The notes under the pieces were generated by a model. That model was not told where the DNA came from, did no database searches, and worked only from the letters and a program-made list of their open reading frames with translations. From Amphritea atlantica (lineage in GTDB: Bacteria > Pseudomonadota > Gammaproteobacteria > Pseudomonadales > Balneatricaceae): a stretch of DNA of 64,000 nt. How positions within the stretch are numbered: the first letter of the stretch is position 1; each line of letters opens with the position of its first letter. The position numbers and the translations under genes are program-made. Positions 18,958 to 27,319 of this stretch are shown here, one piece after another. The stretch is from positions 186,001-250,000 of the forward strand of contig NZ_FOGB01000001.1 in assembly GCF_900111095.1 (NCBI RefSeq). The letters run 5' to 3'.

Positions 18958-20169
18958 ATGCAGATGCCACAAACTTTGTCGATCCCTAATGGTGAAAAGG
19001 TAAGGCCTACTTTCTCAAAAGAGGAACTGGGAGCCCGCCTGGCAAAACTGCGTCAGTATATGTCTGAACGTAATCTGGAGGCCGTGCTGTTTACGTCTTA
19101 CCATAATATTAACTATTACAGCGATTTTGTTTATTGCCGTTTTGGGCGTGACTATGGGCTGGTTGTTACACAGGACTCCTATACCACCGTCACTGCGAAT
19201 ATTGATGGCGGTCAGCCGTATCGGCGCAACCAGTTAGGTGACAATGTTGTGTATACCGACTGGCAGAAAGACAACTTCTTCTATGCCCTGAAAAACCTCA
19301 TAAAGGATGGCGCGAACATCGGCGTTGAATATGATCATATGCCGTTGCAGAACCTGGAAAAAATGAAAGCGGCTTTCCCTTCGTCAGATTTTTCCGATAT
19401 CGGCGTGCCGACTATGAAGATGCGCATGATCAAGTCAGAGGAAGAGATCGCCGTGATTAAAAACGGTGCACGGGTTGCTGATATTGGTGGTGCTGCTATT
19501 CGTGAAGCGATTGCAGTCGGTGTTCCTGAATACGAAATTGCCCTGGCTGGCGTGCAGGCGATGGTGCGCGAGATCGCAGCCACTTATCCCCATGGCGAGC
19601 TGATGGATACCTGGGTCTGGTTCCAGTCCGGTATCAACACCGATGGTGCACATAATCCCGTTACCAGCCGCAAAGTGGAAGCGGGCGATATCCTCAGCCT
19701 GAACACTTTCCCTATGATCGCAGGTTACTACACTGCTTTGGAACGTACTTTGTTCAGCGAGTTTGCTTCAGATCGTCACCTGGAACTGTGGGAGATCAAC
19801 TGTAAGGTGCATCGTCGCGGACTGGAACTGATTCGCCCAGGAGCCCGCTGCTGCGATATTGCTGCTGAACTGAATGAGATATTCCTGGAGCACGATGTCC
19901 TGCAGTATCGGACTTTTGGTTATGGCCACTCCTTCGGGACTCTGAGCCATTATTATGGTCGTGAAGCAGGTCTGGAGTTGAGGGAAGATATCGATACCGT
20001 CATTGAGCCGGGCATGGTGGTATCTATGGAGCCGATGCTGATGCTACCTGAAGGACTCGCGGGTGCCGGTGGTTACCGTGAACACGACATTCTTGTAGTC
20101 GGAGAAGACAGTGTTGAAAACATCACTAAGTTCCCGTTCGGTCCGGAACATAACATCGTTAAATCCTGA
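18958..20169 (+). CDS. creatinase (creatine amidinohydrolase)
   Basis: Hydrolyses creatine to sarcosine and urea in the cytoplasm. 403 residues, exactly the length of the characterised Pseudomonas enzyme, with long nearly identical blocks: MQMPQTL at the start, SYHNINYYSDF, SGINTDGAHNPVT (containing the catalytic His, H232 in the family), FPMIAGYYTALERTLF, and TFGYGHSFGTLSHYYGREAG with REHDILVV near the end. It is a pita-bread-fold (M24-like) protein without metallopeptidase activity. The sarcosine product fits SoxBDAG encoded at 27.3-32.6 kb; no urease is visible in the window to handle the urea. Confidence 0.95.
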   Translation: MQMPQTLSIPNGEKVRPTFSKEELGARLAKLRQYMSERNLEAVLFTSYHNINYYSDFVYCRFGRDYGLVVTQDSYTTVTANIDGGQPYRRNQLGDNVVYTDWQKDNFFYALKNLIKDGANIGVEYDHMPLQNLEKMKAAFPSSDFSDIGVPTMKMRMIKSEEEIAVIKNGARVADIGGAAIREAIAVGVPEYEIALAGVQAMVREIAATYPHGELMDTWVWFQSGINTDGAHNPVTSRKVEAGDILSLNTFPMIAGYYTALERTLFSEFASDRHLELWEINCKVHRRGLELIRPGARCCDIAAELNEIFLEHDVLQYRTFGYGHSFGTLSHYYGREAGLELREDIDTVIEPGMVVSMEPMLMLPEGLAGAGGYREHDILVVGEDSVENITKFPFGPEHNIVKS

Positions 20170-20188
20170 TTTTTAGTGTAGTACTCGT

Positions 20189-20327
20189 CCGCTGTTTATC
20201 AATTCAGGTTCTGAATAAATGTTTTGAACCTTAAACTGATTTATTTGAGCATTGGTTATGTTAGACAGCGGGTCTTTCTAATAAGAATAAAAAGGACCTA
20301 AATATAAGGTCCAACGAGGGTTCTAAA
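20189..20327 (+). promoter_or_regulatory. structured leader of the creatinine-cassette BCCT gene
   Basis: The 139 bases before the transporter ATG can fold into an outer stem CCGCTGT (20189-20195) / ACAGCGG (20265-20271) enclosing AGGTTC (20206-20211) / GAACCT (20226-20231). Just downstream, AAGGACC (20292-20298) can pair either with GGTCTTT (20271-20277) or, as GGACCT, with AGGTCC (20307-20312), which abuts the ribosome binding site CGAGGG. Mutually exclusive pairing next to a ribosome binding site is the usual design of a translational RNA switch. No known riboswitch class was recognised. Confidence 0.4.
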
Positions 20328-21926
20328 ATGATTATTACTAGTGGGCCAATGAAAGGAGTTAATCCTTATATTGTCTTTATTTCTATAGCCGTCGCTACAG
20401 CATTTACGCTATATACACTTATATCGCCTCAGCAGTCAGCAGCTCTGATTGATCAAACCCGTACTTTTATAACTTTGTCAGCAAATGCCTGGTATGTAGG
20501 GCTGACAGCTTTTTTCCTGGCATTCTGTACATGGCTAGCATTTAGTCGTCATGGGAAAATTCGTTTAGGAGACGATAATGAACGCCCGGAATTTGGCTAT
20601 TTTGCCTGGTTTGCCATGTTATATGCTGCAGGGCAGGGGATTGGAATAATATTCTGGTCTATCGCGGAACCAATGTATCATTTCTCTAGTGGTACTCCTT
20701 TTGGTGAAGATATTGGTACAACCAGGGCGGCTGAAGATGCTATGAAGGTGGCTTTTTTCCACTGGGGACTAAACGCCTGGGCAATCTATTGTGTGGTTGG
20801 AGTATCTTTAGCATTTGTTTGCTACAGACTTAAAAAGCCGCTAAGCATTCGTTATACACTTTATCCTTTACTGGGTGAAAAGGTGAATGGTTGGATTGGT
20901 GTGGCTGTTGATGTCATTGCAGTATTTGCCACTTTATTTGGCATAGCAACTTCCTTGGGCTTGGGGGTGCAACAGATTAATGCGGGGCTGAGTGCAATCT
21001 GGGATATCCCCCAGAATATCAAAGTCCAGTTAGTTTTGATTGTTGTGATTAGTGCATGTGCTCTGGTCTCTGTTCTAACGGGTTTAAAGCGGGGAATAAA
21101 GTACCTGTCAGTTGCTAACATGTGGCTTACCTTTGTATTGCTGGCATTTTTTCTGTTGCTGGGACCTACCGTTTATATTGTTAAACTTCTGGTTAGTGCT
21201 TCTATAGATTACATGGTTAACCTTATCCCAATGAATGTTTATATTGAGCCTCAAACCCAGTCATGGGGAGATGCAGATGCAACATGGAAGAGTATGTGGC
21301 AAGGTTGGTGGAGTGTCTTCTACTGGGGATGGTGGATGTCTTGGGCCCCCTTTGTTGGAGTCTTCATCGCCAGGGTCTCACGCGGGCGTACGATCAGAGA
21401 GTTTATCTTCGGTGTTGTCGGGGTTTCTTCCTTATTATCATTTGTCTGGTTGGCGGCTTATGGCGGGACGGCGCTGAACATTGATCTGATTGGACCAGGA
21501 GGGATTGCGGACATAGTTAAGAATAATGTCGCTGATGCTCTGTACGCGACAATTGCCGCGATGGACGCAGGAACTATAGGGTACTTAGCGACTATTGGCG
21601 GAACGCTGTTGGTTTCTACCTACTTTATAACATCTTCTGATTCTGGAACTTTGGTGCTCACAACTATTATGAGTGAAGGGGAAGAACATCCGCTGAAACG
21701 CCACCGTCTTATCTGGGGGGTTATTCAGGGAGCAATGGCTGCGGTATTGTTGGTCACAGGAGGAAGCGCGGCACTGAGTACTTTGCAGACGGCTTCAATA
21801 ACTGCAGCTCTACCTTTTTCATTGTTGATGGTGCTTATGTGTTTTGCACTTGCTAAAGGTGTAAGGGAAGAATCCCGATTGAAACAAGAATCATATAGTG
21901 TCGTAATGACTGAAAGAGGAGTTTAA
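20328..21926 (+). CDS. BCCT family transporter, probable creatinine/creatine importer
   Basis: 532-residue transporter with about 12 membrane segments of the betaine/choline/carnitine type. The TM8 signature is present (FYWGWWMSWAPFVGVFIARVSRGRTIREF), as is the TM4 WAIY region (HWGLNAWAIY). The glycine-rich stretch that in BetP reads GMGIG is GQGIG here (residues 102-106), unlike the paralogue at 55713. It sits between creatinase and creatininase, and creatininase starts 2 bases after its stop, so creatinine or creatine is the likely substrate. The DNA is clearly more AT-rich than the flanking choline genes, suggesting a separate origin. Confidence 0.88.
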   Translation: MIITSGPMKGVNPYIVFISIAVATAFTLYTLISPQQSAALIDQTRTFITLSANAWYVGLTAFFLAFCTWLAFSRHGKIRLGDDNERPEFGYFAWFAMLYAAGQGIGIIFWSIAEPMYHFSSGTPFGEDIGTTRAAEDAMKVAFFHWGLNAWAIYCVVGVSLAFVCYRLKKPLSIRYTLYPLLGEKVNGWIGVAVDVIAVFATLFGIATSLGLGVQQINAGLSAIWDIPQNIKVQLVLIVVISACALVSVLTGLKRGIKYLSVANMWLTFVLLAFFLLLGPTVYIVKLLVSASIDYMVNLIPMNVYIEPQTQSWGDADATWKSMWQGWWSVFYWGWWMSWAPFVGVFIARVSRGRTIREFIFGVVGVSSLLSFVWLAAYGGTALNIDLIGPGGIADIVKNNVADALYATIAAMDAGTIGYLATIGGTLLVSTYFITSSDSGTLVLTTIMSEGEEHPLKRHRLIWGVIQGAMAAVLLVTGGSAALSTLQTASITAALPFSLLMVLMCFALAKGVREESRLKQESYSVVMTERGV

Positions 21927-21928
21927 CG

Positions 21929-22696
21929 ATGGTGAAACTGGCAGATCTCGACTGGAAAACTTATGAGTCACGTGTAGCTAATGGTGAAGCCGTTATTCTG
22001 CTTCCCATAGGCGCAATAGAGCAACATGGTCCTCATATGTCAATGAATCCTGATGTATTAATTCCTGAAGCTATTTCTTGCAGTGTTGCAGAGCAGCTTG
22101 TTAATGCACTGGTAGCACATCCAATCTCTTATGGTTACAAGTCTCAGGTGAAGTCAGGTGGAGGGAATTTTTTCCCAGGTACAACCTGTATCGATGGTAA
22201 GACGTTGATTGATATGATCAGGGATGTGGTCGTCGCATACGCTCGGCATGGTAACCGAAAGTTTGTACTGGTCAATGGTCATTATGAGAATTCGATGTTC
22301 ATTGTCGAGGGTATTGATCTGGCACTTGAACGCCTTCGTCATGATGGTATTGATGCTAATGTGATGTTGTTGTCATATTGGGATTATGTAAATCAGGATA
22401 CCATTGAGCAAGTTTTTCCTGATGGGTTTACTGGTTGGGATGTTGAGCATGGCGGCGTTTTAGAAACGTCGCTGATGCTGCATCTGCATCCTGAGCTGGT
22501 TAATATGGATAAAGTTATTGATCAGGCTCCTGCAACTTTTCCCCCATATGATATTTTTCCTTCAGATCGAGGCTGGGTTCCATCACATGGAACTCTTTCT
22601 TCAGCTCGTAAGGCAACAGCGGAAAGTGGCAAGCTACTCATGGATGTCTGTGTTAAGGGGATCTCCTCTAGTATCCAAATGCAATTTTCAGACTAA
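21929..22696 (+). CDS. crnA: creatininase (creatinine amidohydrolase)
   Basis: Interconverts creatinine and creatine. 255 residues, close to the characterised Pseudomonas enzyme. The metal ligands are recognisable: E and H in GAIEQHG, D in MNPDVLIP, H and E in NGHYENSMFIVEGIDLA, and the WDVEHGGVLETS segment. FPGTT and PATFPPYDIFPSD also match. Coupled to the BCCT gene by a 2-base gap. With creatinase it gives creatinine -> creatine -> sarcosine + urea. Confidence 0.94.
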   Translation: MVKLADLDWKTYESRVANGEAVILLPIGAIEQHGPHMSMNPDVLIPEAISCSVAEQLVNALVAHPISYGYKSQVKSGGGNFFPGTTCIDGKTLIDMIRDVVVAYARHGNRKFVLVNGHYENSMFIVEGIDLALERLRHDGIDANVMLLSYWDYVNQDTIEQVFPDGFTGWDVEHGGVLETSLMLHLHPELVNMDKVIDQAPATFPPYDIFPSDRGWVPSHGTLSSARKATAESGKLLMDVCVKGISSSIQMQFSD

Positions 22697-22852
22697 CTGA
22701 ATTTATGTTCCGGTTGTGAATATTAGTAATTTACCATCGGAACATTGCCTTTTTTCGCTTATCTTTCACTAAAGATAAGTATGCTGTGTCAATTATCGAT
22801 GTTTTAACATTACTCCGTTTATTTTTTTTGGGTTTTAGGTTCTCGAGTGATT

Positions 22853-23386
22853 ATGAAAAATTGGTTAATAACTACGATGGGTAGAGATAATCCTGAACTT
22901 CAATATAAGTTCGTTGAGACTATTGCTTTGATGGAAGGGGTTTTTCTTAATAGTCAAGAGACTATTGTCGCTGGGCATGTTTCAACGATGTACACTGTTC
23001 GTTTGCCAATGGCTTATGTATCGTATGCTCGTAAAATGTTTGAAGAGTATTCAGCTAAAGGTCTTGATATTATCGTTAATGATATCGATAGTGAGTACTC
23101 TAATTTTTCTGACTGTATGATTCTGAATATAAAGGGACGATATCGTTTTGGGCTTGATCATGATATTCGAAATATTCTAGAGAGTCATGGAGGAGTTGTT
23201 GAATACCTTAATCAATATCATTCGAGAAGTTTTTTGAATAGAGATACATCGTTTACTTCTAAAATCAGGATTCGATTGACACGGCCTATTGTTGAAATGA
23301 ATTTAATAGTAGCAATTCAACGTTTATCACCCAACCTGAAGATTGAATTTTCTATAGACAGGATTAAAGGCTGTGTTAATTACTAG
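22853..23386 (+). CDS. ACT-domain-like protein, GcvR-type architecture
   Basis: 177 residues. The start NWLITTMGRDNPELQYKFVETIALMEGVFLNSQETIVAG resembles the first ACT domain of GcvR-type glycine-responsive regulators (LVITxxGxDxPG... then a second strand with a modulatory site), and a weaker second ACT-like half follows (TSKIRIRLTRPIVEMNLIVAIQRL). A GTG at 22847 is an alternative start. Very AT-rich, with rare-looking codon use. It lies 156 bases after creatininase, same strand. If it senses glycine it could tie the cassette to the glycine level; the family match is distant and this is inference. Confidence 0.55.
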   Translation: MKNWLITTMGRDNPELQYKFVETIALMEGVFLNSQETIVAGHVSTMYTVRLPMAYVSYARKMFEEYSAKGLDIIVNDIDSEYSNFSDCMILNIKGRYRFGLDHDIRNILESHGGVVEYLNQYHSRSFLNRDTSFTSKIRIRLTRPIVEMNLIVAIQRLSPNLKIEFSIDRIKGCVNY

Positions 23387-23479
23387 TTGTAATGCTGTTT
23401 CTACTTTATGGATTGTTTAGTTGTTTTTATGAAAGGGTTGCCGGTGTTTTTTGTTTTGGTGCTTGGTTGGTAGATTATT

Positions 23480-24376
23480 TCAATTTTGAAGGAATGGTGA
23501 AAGTGGTACCTGATAAGGTTGGTTTTGTTTTAGTCCTTGACGTAACGAGTCGAGTAACAAGGCAACTGCCGGCGTTGGATTTGCATTATCATAGTTTAAG
23601 CCAATAGTTACTTTGCCCAATTTTGGAAGCTCATTAAAGTTGTGTGCAGCACGAAAAAAATCAGGAATAGTATTCAAAACCAGTGCGCTAATGCCTAAGC
23701 CAGCTTTGATAGCAGACTGAATGCCTAAAAGGCTTGATGAGCAATACATAACCCGCCAGGGAATATTGGCTTTATTAAGTGCTGTGGTAATGTACTTACG
23801 ATATATGCACCCCTCTGGATAGAGAACAAGAGGAATAGGTTGATCTTTATTAATTGAGAAACCGGGATTTGCTATCCATGAAAGGCTTTCAACTATGAAG
23901 TTGTCTTCTTCAAAATTGTGCTCTGGATATTCATCCATTGACATAACCAGATCATAAGTCCCTTTTTTATAGTCTTCCCGCAGGTTGATACTGAGGTCAG
24001 AAATAACATCTAGAGTAATGTTGGGATAAGACTGAGAAAATTTTGATAATAATACCGGGAGGAAGGATACTTCAAAATCGTTTGGGGTGCCTAAGCGTAC
24101 CGAACCACTGACAGAAGGGGCTGCCAGCCTTGAAACAACAGTGTCATTCATCGCCAGAATTTTGCAGGCGTATTCATAAAGCAGGTGGCCCTCTTCTGTG
24201 AGCTTTAACCCGCCCGCCCGGTTGAAAAGCTGGATGTTCAGTAGCTCTTCGAGACGTTTTACCTGCAAGCTGATGGCGGGTTGGGATCGACCTAATATTT
24301 CACCCGCGTGAGTGAAACCACCCAGATCTTTGATGGTAACAAAAGTTCTCAGTAGATCCATCGGCAAGTTTTTCAT
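23480..24376 (-). CDS. LysR-family transcriptional regulator
   Basis: 298 residues with the LysR helix-turn-helix at the N terminus (LLRTFVTIKDLGGFTHAGEILGRSQPAISLQVKRLEELL) and a periplasmic-binding-protein-like effector domain (VRLGTPNDFEVSFLPVLLSKFSQSYP). It is convergent with the ACT-like gene and divergent from the GATase1-AraC gene at 24601. Likely targets are the creatinine cassette or the neighbouring regulator; the ligand is unknown. Confidence 0.88.
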   Translation of the reverse strand: MKNLPMDLLRTFVTIKDLGGFTHAGEILGRSQPAISLQVKRLEELLNIQLFNRAGGLKLTEEGHLLYEYACKILAMNDTVVSRLAAPSVSGSVRLGTPNDFEVSFLPVLLSKFSQSYPNITLDVISDLSINLREDYKKGTYDLVMSMDEYPEHNFEEDNFIVESLSWIANPGFSINKDQPIPLVLYPEGCIYRKYITTALNKANIPWRVMYCSSSLLGIQSAIKAGLGISALVLNTIPDFFRAAHNFNELPKLGKVTIGLNYDNANPTPAVALLLDSLRQGLKQNQPYQVPLSPFLQN

Positions 24377-24600
24377 TGTGTCAGGCCTAAGCTTGGTTGT
24401 TATACAGGAGGTGTTCTTAAAAAGAACTCTACGCCATAAGTCATAAGTAATGCAAATGCTGTTATTAAAACTATTGCTTCGACTTATGCTGGTGTGATTT
24501 TTAACATGGGAGATCTACGCACTGAACCTAGAAGAGCAGTGCTTACATTCTGGCTCTAAGCGTAAGAGATGCCGGGGTGCTGATATGGAGAATAAGAATA
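24377..24600. promoter_or_regulatory. divergent LysR / AraC promoter region with inverted repeats
   Basis: Contains the short palindrome GTTCTTAAAAAGAAC at 24413-24427 and an interrupted inverted repeat CATAAGTC (24435-24442) ... GACTTATG (24481-24488) with a 38-base spacing. These are reasonable operator candidates for the two divergently transcribed regulators. Promoter boxes could not be fixed with confidence. Confidence 0.4.
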
Positions 24601-25716
24601 ATGCTGAAGCATATTGATCATACCGATAGTACAGAAACAGTCCTGCCAGGAGCTTTCAGGTCTGTAGCGCAGGAAAACAAAAAAGAATTTAGTCACTTGT
24701 GGCGGGAAGCTAACAGAGCTTTTTTGCCTTTTGACGAGGTTGATACTCAGATACGAAGAGTCTGTTTTATTCTTCCAGAGCACTTTTCGATGTTGTCCTT
24801 TACTGCTGCTGTGGATGCTTTAGTGACTGCGAATCTGGTACACACTGGACCATTATTTAGTTTTGAAACCTATGCGGCAGGTGATGCAACGGTCAGAAGT
24901 GATCTGGGCATAGAGATCTCAACGGATGGCGGACTGAGTGATCTTAAATCATGTCGTCTGGATAAATATGATCTGATTGTTCTGTGTGGCGGATATCGCT
25001 GCTCAATGACTGAAAATCATCAGTTAAGCAACATATTAAGATCAGCGGCAAAGAACGACATTATTTTTGCGGGAATCTGGAACGGAGCTATTCCGCTGGC
25101 GTATGCAGGTTTGATGGATAACCTCAACTGTGCACTTCATCCTGATAATCATGCGTTTATGCGTGAGCGCTTTCAGAAAGTATCTGTCACTGGAAATATA
25201 TTAGAGATCGAGTCACAGGTTGTGACCAGTGCAGGTCCGGCCAGTGCGCTGGAGATGATGTTGCAGTTGATTGGTCGCTTGAAAGGCCGGGCTATCATGC
25301 GGGCGATCCGGGAAATTCTCAGTTGTGATCAGGTCGTGGATCCGGGTAATACAAGACTCCTGAGTATCGAAGAAAATCCGGTCATGCCACAAAATCTGCT
25401 GGAGATTATTCAGTTGATGCGGGCTAACATTGACGATCCGTTAAGTATGGATGATCTGGTGGCGTGTTTAGGCATCTCGCGAAGGCAGATAGAACGGCTG
25501 TTTCAGAATTATTTGCAAACATCTCCGGGGCGTTACTATCTGGAGCTGCGCGTCACTTATGCCCGCAGATTATTGTTACAGAGCAACGCTTCAGTCACTG
25601 ATGTTGCAATAGCCTCTGGTTTTGTAACATCAAGTCATTTCAGCAACTGCTTTAAAGATTATTTTGGTTTGTCACCCAGTCAGCTCAGGGAGCGCTTCAG
25701 AAAGAATCTAAGCTAA
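24601..25716 (+). CDS. GATase1-AraC family regulator, paralogue of the one at 16269
   Basis: 371 residues from the ATG at 24601 (GGAG 10 bases upstream); a GTG at 24577 would add 8 residues. DJ-1/PfpI-like sensor (RRVCFILPEHFSMLSFTAAVDALVTANLVHTGPLF; LCGGYRCSMTENHQL; AGIWNGAIPLAYAGLMD) and AraC domain (LGISRRQIERLFQNYLQTSPGRYYLELRVTYARRLLLQSN). Long stretches match the regulator at 16269, including MRAIREILSCDQV-type and LHPDNHAF blocks, so the two are paralogues that flank azlCD and the creatinine genes. Probably responds to a quaternary amine, creatinine or a breakdown product. Confidence 0.85.
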   Translation: MLKHIDHTDSTETVLPGAFRSVAQENKKEFSHLWREANRAFLPFDEVDTQIRRVCFILPEHFSMLSFTAAVDALVTANLVHTGPLFSFETYAAGDATVRSDLGIEISTDGGLSDLKSCRLDKYDLIVLCGGYRCSMTENHQLSNILRSAAKNDIIFAGIWNGAIPLAYAGLMDNLNCALHPDNHAFMRERFQKVSVTGNILEIESQVVTSAGPASALEMMLQLIGRLKGRAIMRAIREILSCDQVVDPGNTRLLSIEENPVMPQNLLEIIQLMRANIDDPLSMDDLVACLGISRRQIERLFQNYLQTSPGRYYLELRVTYARRLLLQSNASVTDVAIASGFVTSSHFSNCFKDYFGLSPSQLRERFRKNLS

Positions 25717-25935
25717 TCCTGTTGCAGGTAAAGCGCCGCTTCCTGAACTTTTTCGGCCCCTGTCGTATTTGGACATACACCCGGCGTGTTCGAGCATAGG
25801 GCTGTTTATCAGACCCGCTACTATCAAACTCATGAAAAATGCTTCTGGCGTGTGGCTATTGCTGTGGTGTCAGAAGCAACCTTAATAACGATAACAGAGA
25901 TGACTCGCCAGACCCGGTTTGGTGCGGAGGTACAG

Positions 25936-27198
25936 ATGTTTAAGAAACAAGACCTGATCCAGGGATATGATGATGTATTGTGGAATGCGATCTGCAAAGA
26001 GGAGGTGCGTCAGGAAGAGCATATCGAACTGATCGCTTCTGAAAACTATACCAGTCCCCGGGTGATGCAGGCGCAAGGATCTGTACTGACCAATAAGTAC
26101 GCTGAAGGCTATCCTGAAAAGCGTTACTACGGCGGTTGTGAATATGTGGATGTGGTTGAGCAACTGGCGCTGGATCGTGCTAAAGAGCTGTTTGGTGCTG
26201 TTTATGCCAACGTGCAGCCACACTCTGGTTCTCAGGCAAACGCGGCCGTTTACATGGCGCTGTGCGAGCCGGGTGATACCGTTCTGGGGATGAGTCTGGC
26301 CCATGGTGGTCACCTGACCCACGGTTCTCATGTGAACTTTTCCGGGAAGATCTACAACGCTGTTCAGTACGGTCTGAACGAAGCGACCGGCGAGATCGAC
26401 TACGATCAGGTTGAAGCGCTGGCGGTTGAGCACAAGCCTAAAATGATCGTTGCAGGTTTCTCTGCTTACTCTCAGATTGTTGACTGGGCTCGCTTCCGCG
26501 AAATCGCTGATAAAGTTGGTGCTTATCTGTTTGTGGATATGGCTCACGTTGCTGGTCTGGTAGCTGCGGGTCTTTATCCGAATCCTGTGCCTTTCGCTGA
26601 TGTTGTCACTACCACTACCCATAAAACTCTGCGTGGTCCCCGTGGTGGTCTGATTATCTCCCGCGATAACGAGCTGGAGAAGAAGCTTAACTCTGCTGTA
26701 TTCCCAGGTGGTCAGGGTGGCCCGCTGATGCATGTGATCGCCGCTAAAGCGGTTGCCTTCAAAGAAGCACTGGAACCTGAATTCAAAGAATATCAGGCGC
26801 AGGTGGTAAAAAATGCCAATGCGATGGCTGAAGTGCTGGTTGAGCGTGGCTTCGAGATTGTTTCTGGCGGCACTAAAAACCACCTGTTCCTGCTGAGCCT
26901 GATCAAGCAGGGGCTGACCGGTAAAGATGCAGATGCTGCATTGGGTCGTGCCAATATCACGGTTAACAAGAATGCGGTACCGGGCGACCCTCAGTCACCG
27001 TTTGTTACTTCTGGTCTGCGTATCGGTTCTCCGGTTGTGACTACCCGTGGCTTTAAAGAAGAACAGTGTCGTACGCTGGCAGGCTGGATTGCTGATCTGC
27101 TGGATGTGCTGAATCAGCCAGAAGCGCTGGAAGCGAAGATCGTTGAAGTGCAGCAGCAGGTTAAAGCGCTGTGTGCTGACTTCCCGGTTTATAGCTGA
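25936..27198 (+). CDS. glyA: serine hydroxymethyltransferase
   Basis: Converts glycine plus 5,10-methylene-THF to serine, using PLP. About 420 residues from the ATG at 25936, which has GGAGG 4 bases upstream; the longer open frame is not protein-like. Diagnostic segments: [45 protein letters not shown], and the PLP-lysine region [16 protein letters not shown]. It leads the soxBDAG genes, as in pseudomonad sarcosine oxidase loci, where this copy serves catabolism. Confidence 0.95.
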   Translation: MFKKQDLIQGYDDVLWNAICKEEVRQEEHIELIASENYTSPRVMQAQGSVLTNKYAEGYPEKRYYGGCEYVDVVEQLALDRAKELFGAVYANVQPHSGSQANAAVYMALCEPGDTVLGMSLAHGGHLTHGSHVNFSGKIYNAVQYGLNEATGEIDYDQVEALAVEHKPKMIVAGFSAYSQIVDWARFREIADKVGAYLFVDMAHVAGLVAAGLYPNPVPFADVVTTTTHKTLRGPRGGLIISRDNELEKKLNSAVFPGGQGGPLMHVIAAKAVAFKEALEPEFKEYQAQVVKNANAMAEVLVERGFEIVSGGTKNHLFLLSLIKQGLTGKDADAALGRANITVNKNAVPGDPQSPFVTSGLRIGSPVVTTRGFKEEQCRTLAGWIADLLDVLNQPEALEAKIVEVQQQVKALCADFPVYS

Positions 27199-27222
27199 GT
27201 CTTATAGTAAAGATGGTTTCGT

Positions 27223-27250
27223 CACCGGTCTGCAGATAAGCAGGTCGGTG
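27223..27250 (+). repeat. hairpin between glyA and soxB
   Basis: CACCGGTCTGC / GCAGGTCGGTG, an 11-bp stem with two G-U pairs and a 6-base loop, no T-run. It lies in the 121-base glyA-soxB gap. Possibly an mRNA processing or stability element that sets glyA and sox levels apart. Confidence 0.4.
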
Positions 27251-27319
27251 TAGCAAAAACTTATTTAAACACCCGGCAGCCAGTTATCGATGGTTGCCCC
27301 TATTTTTGGAGCTGATGAT

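Noticed and set aside
25882-26883. Minus-strand open frame of 333 codons over glyA
   Set aside because: Antisense to a clear glyA; composition not protein-like.
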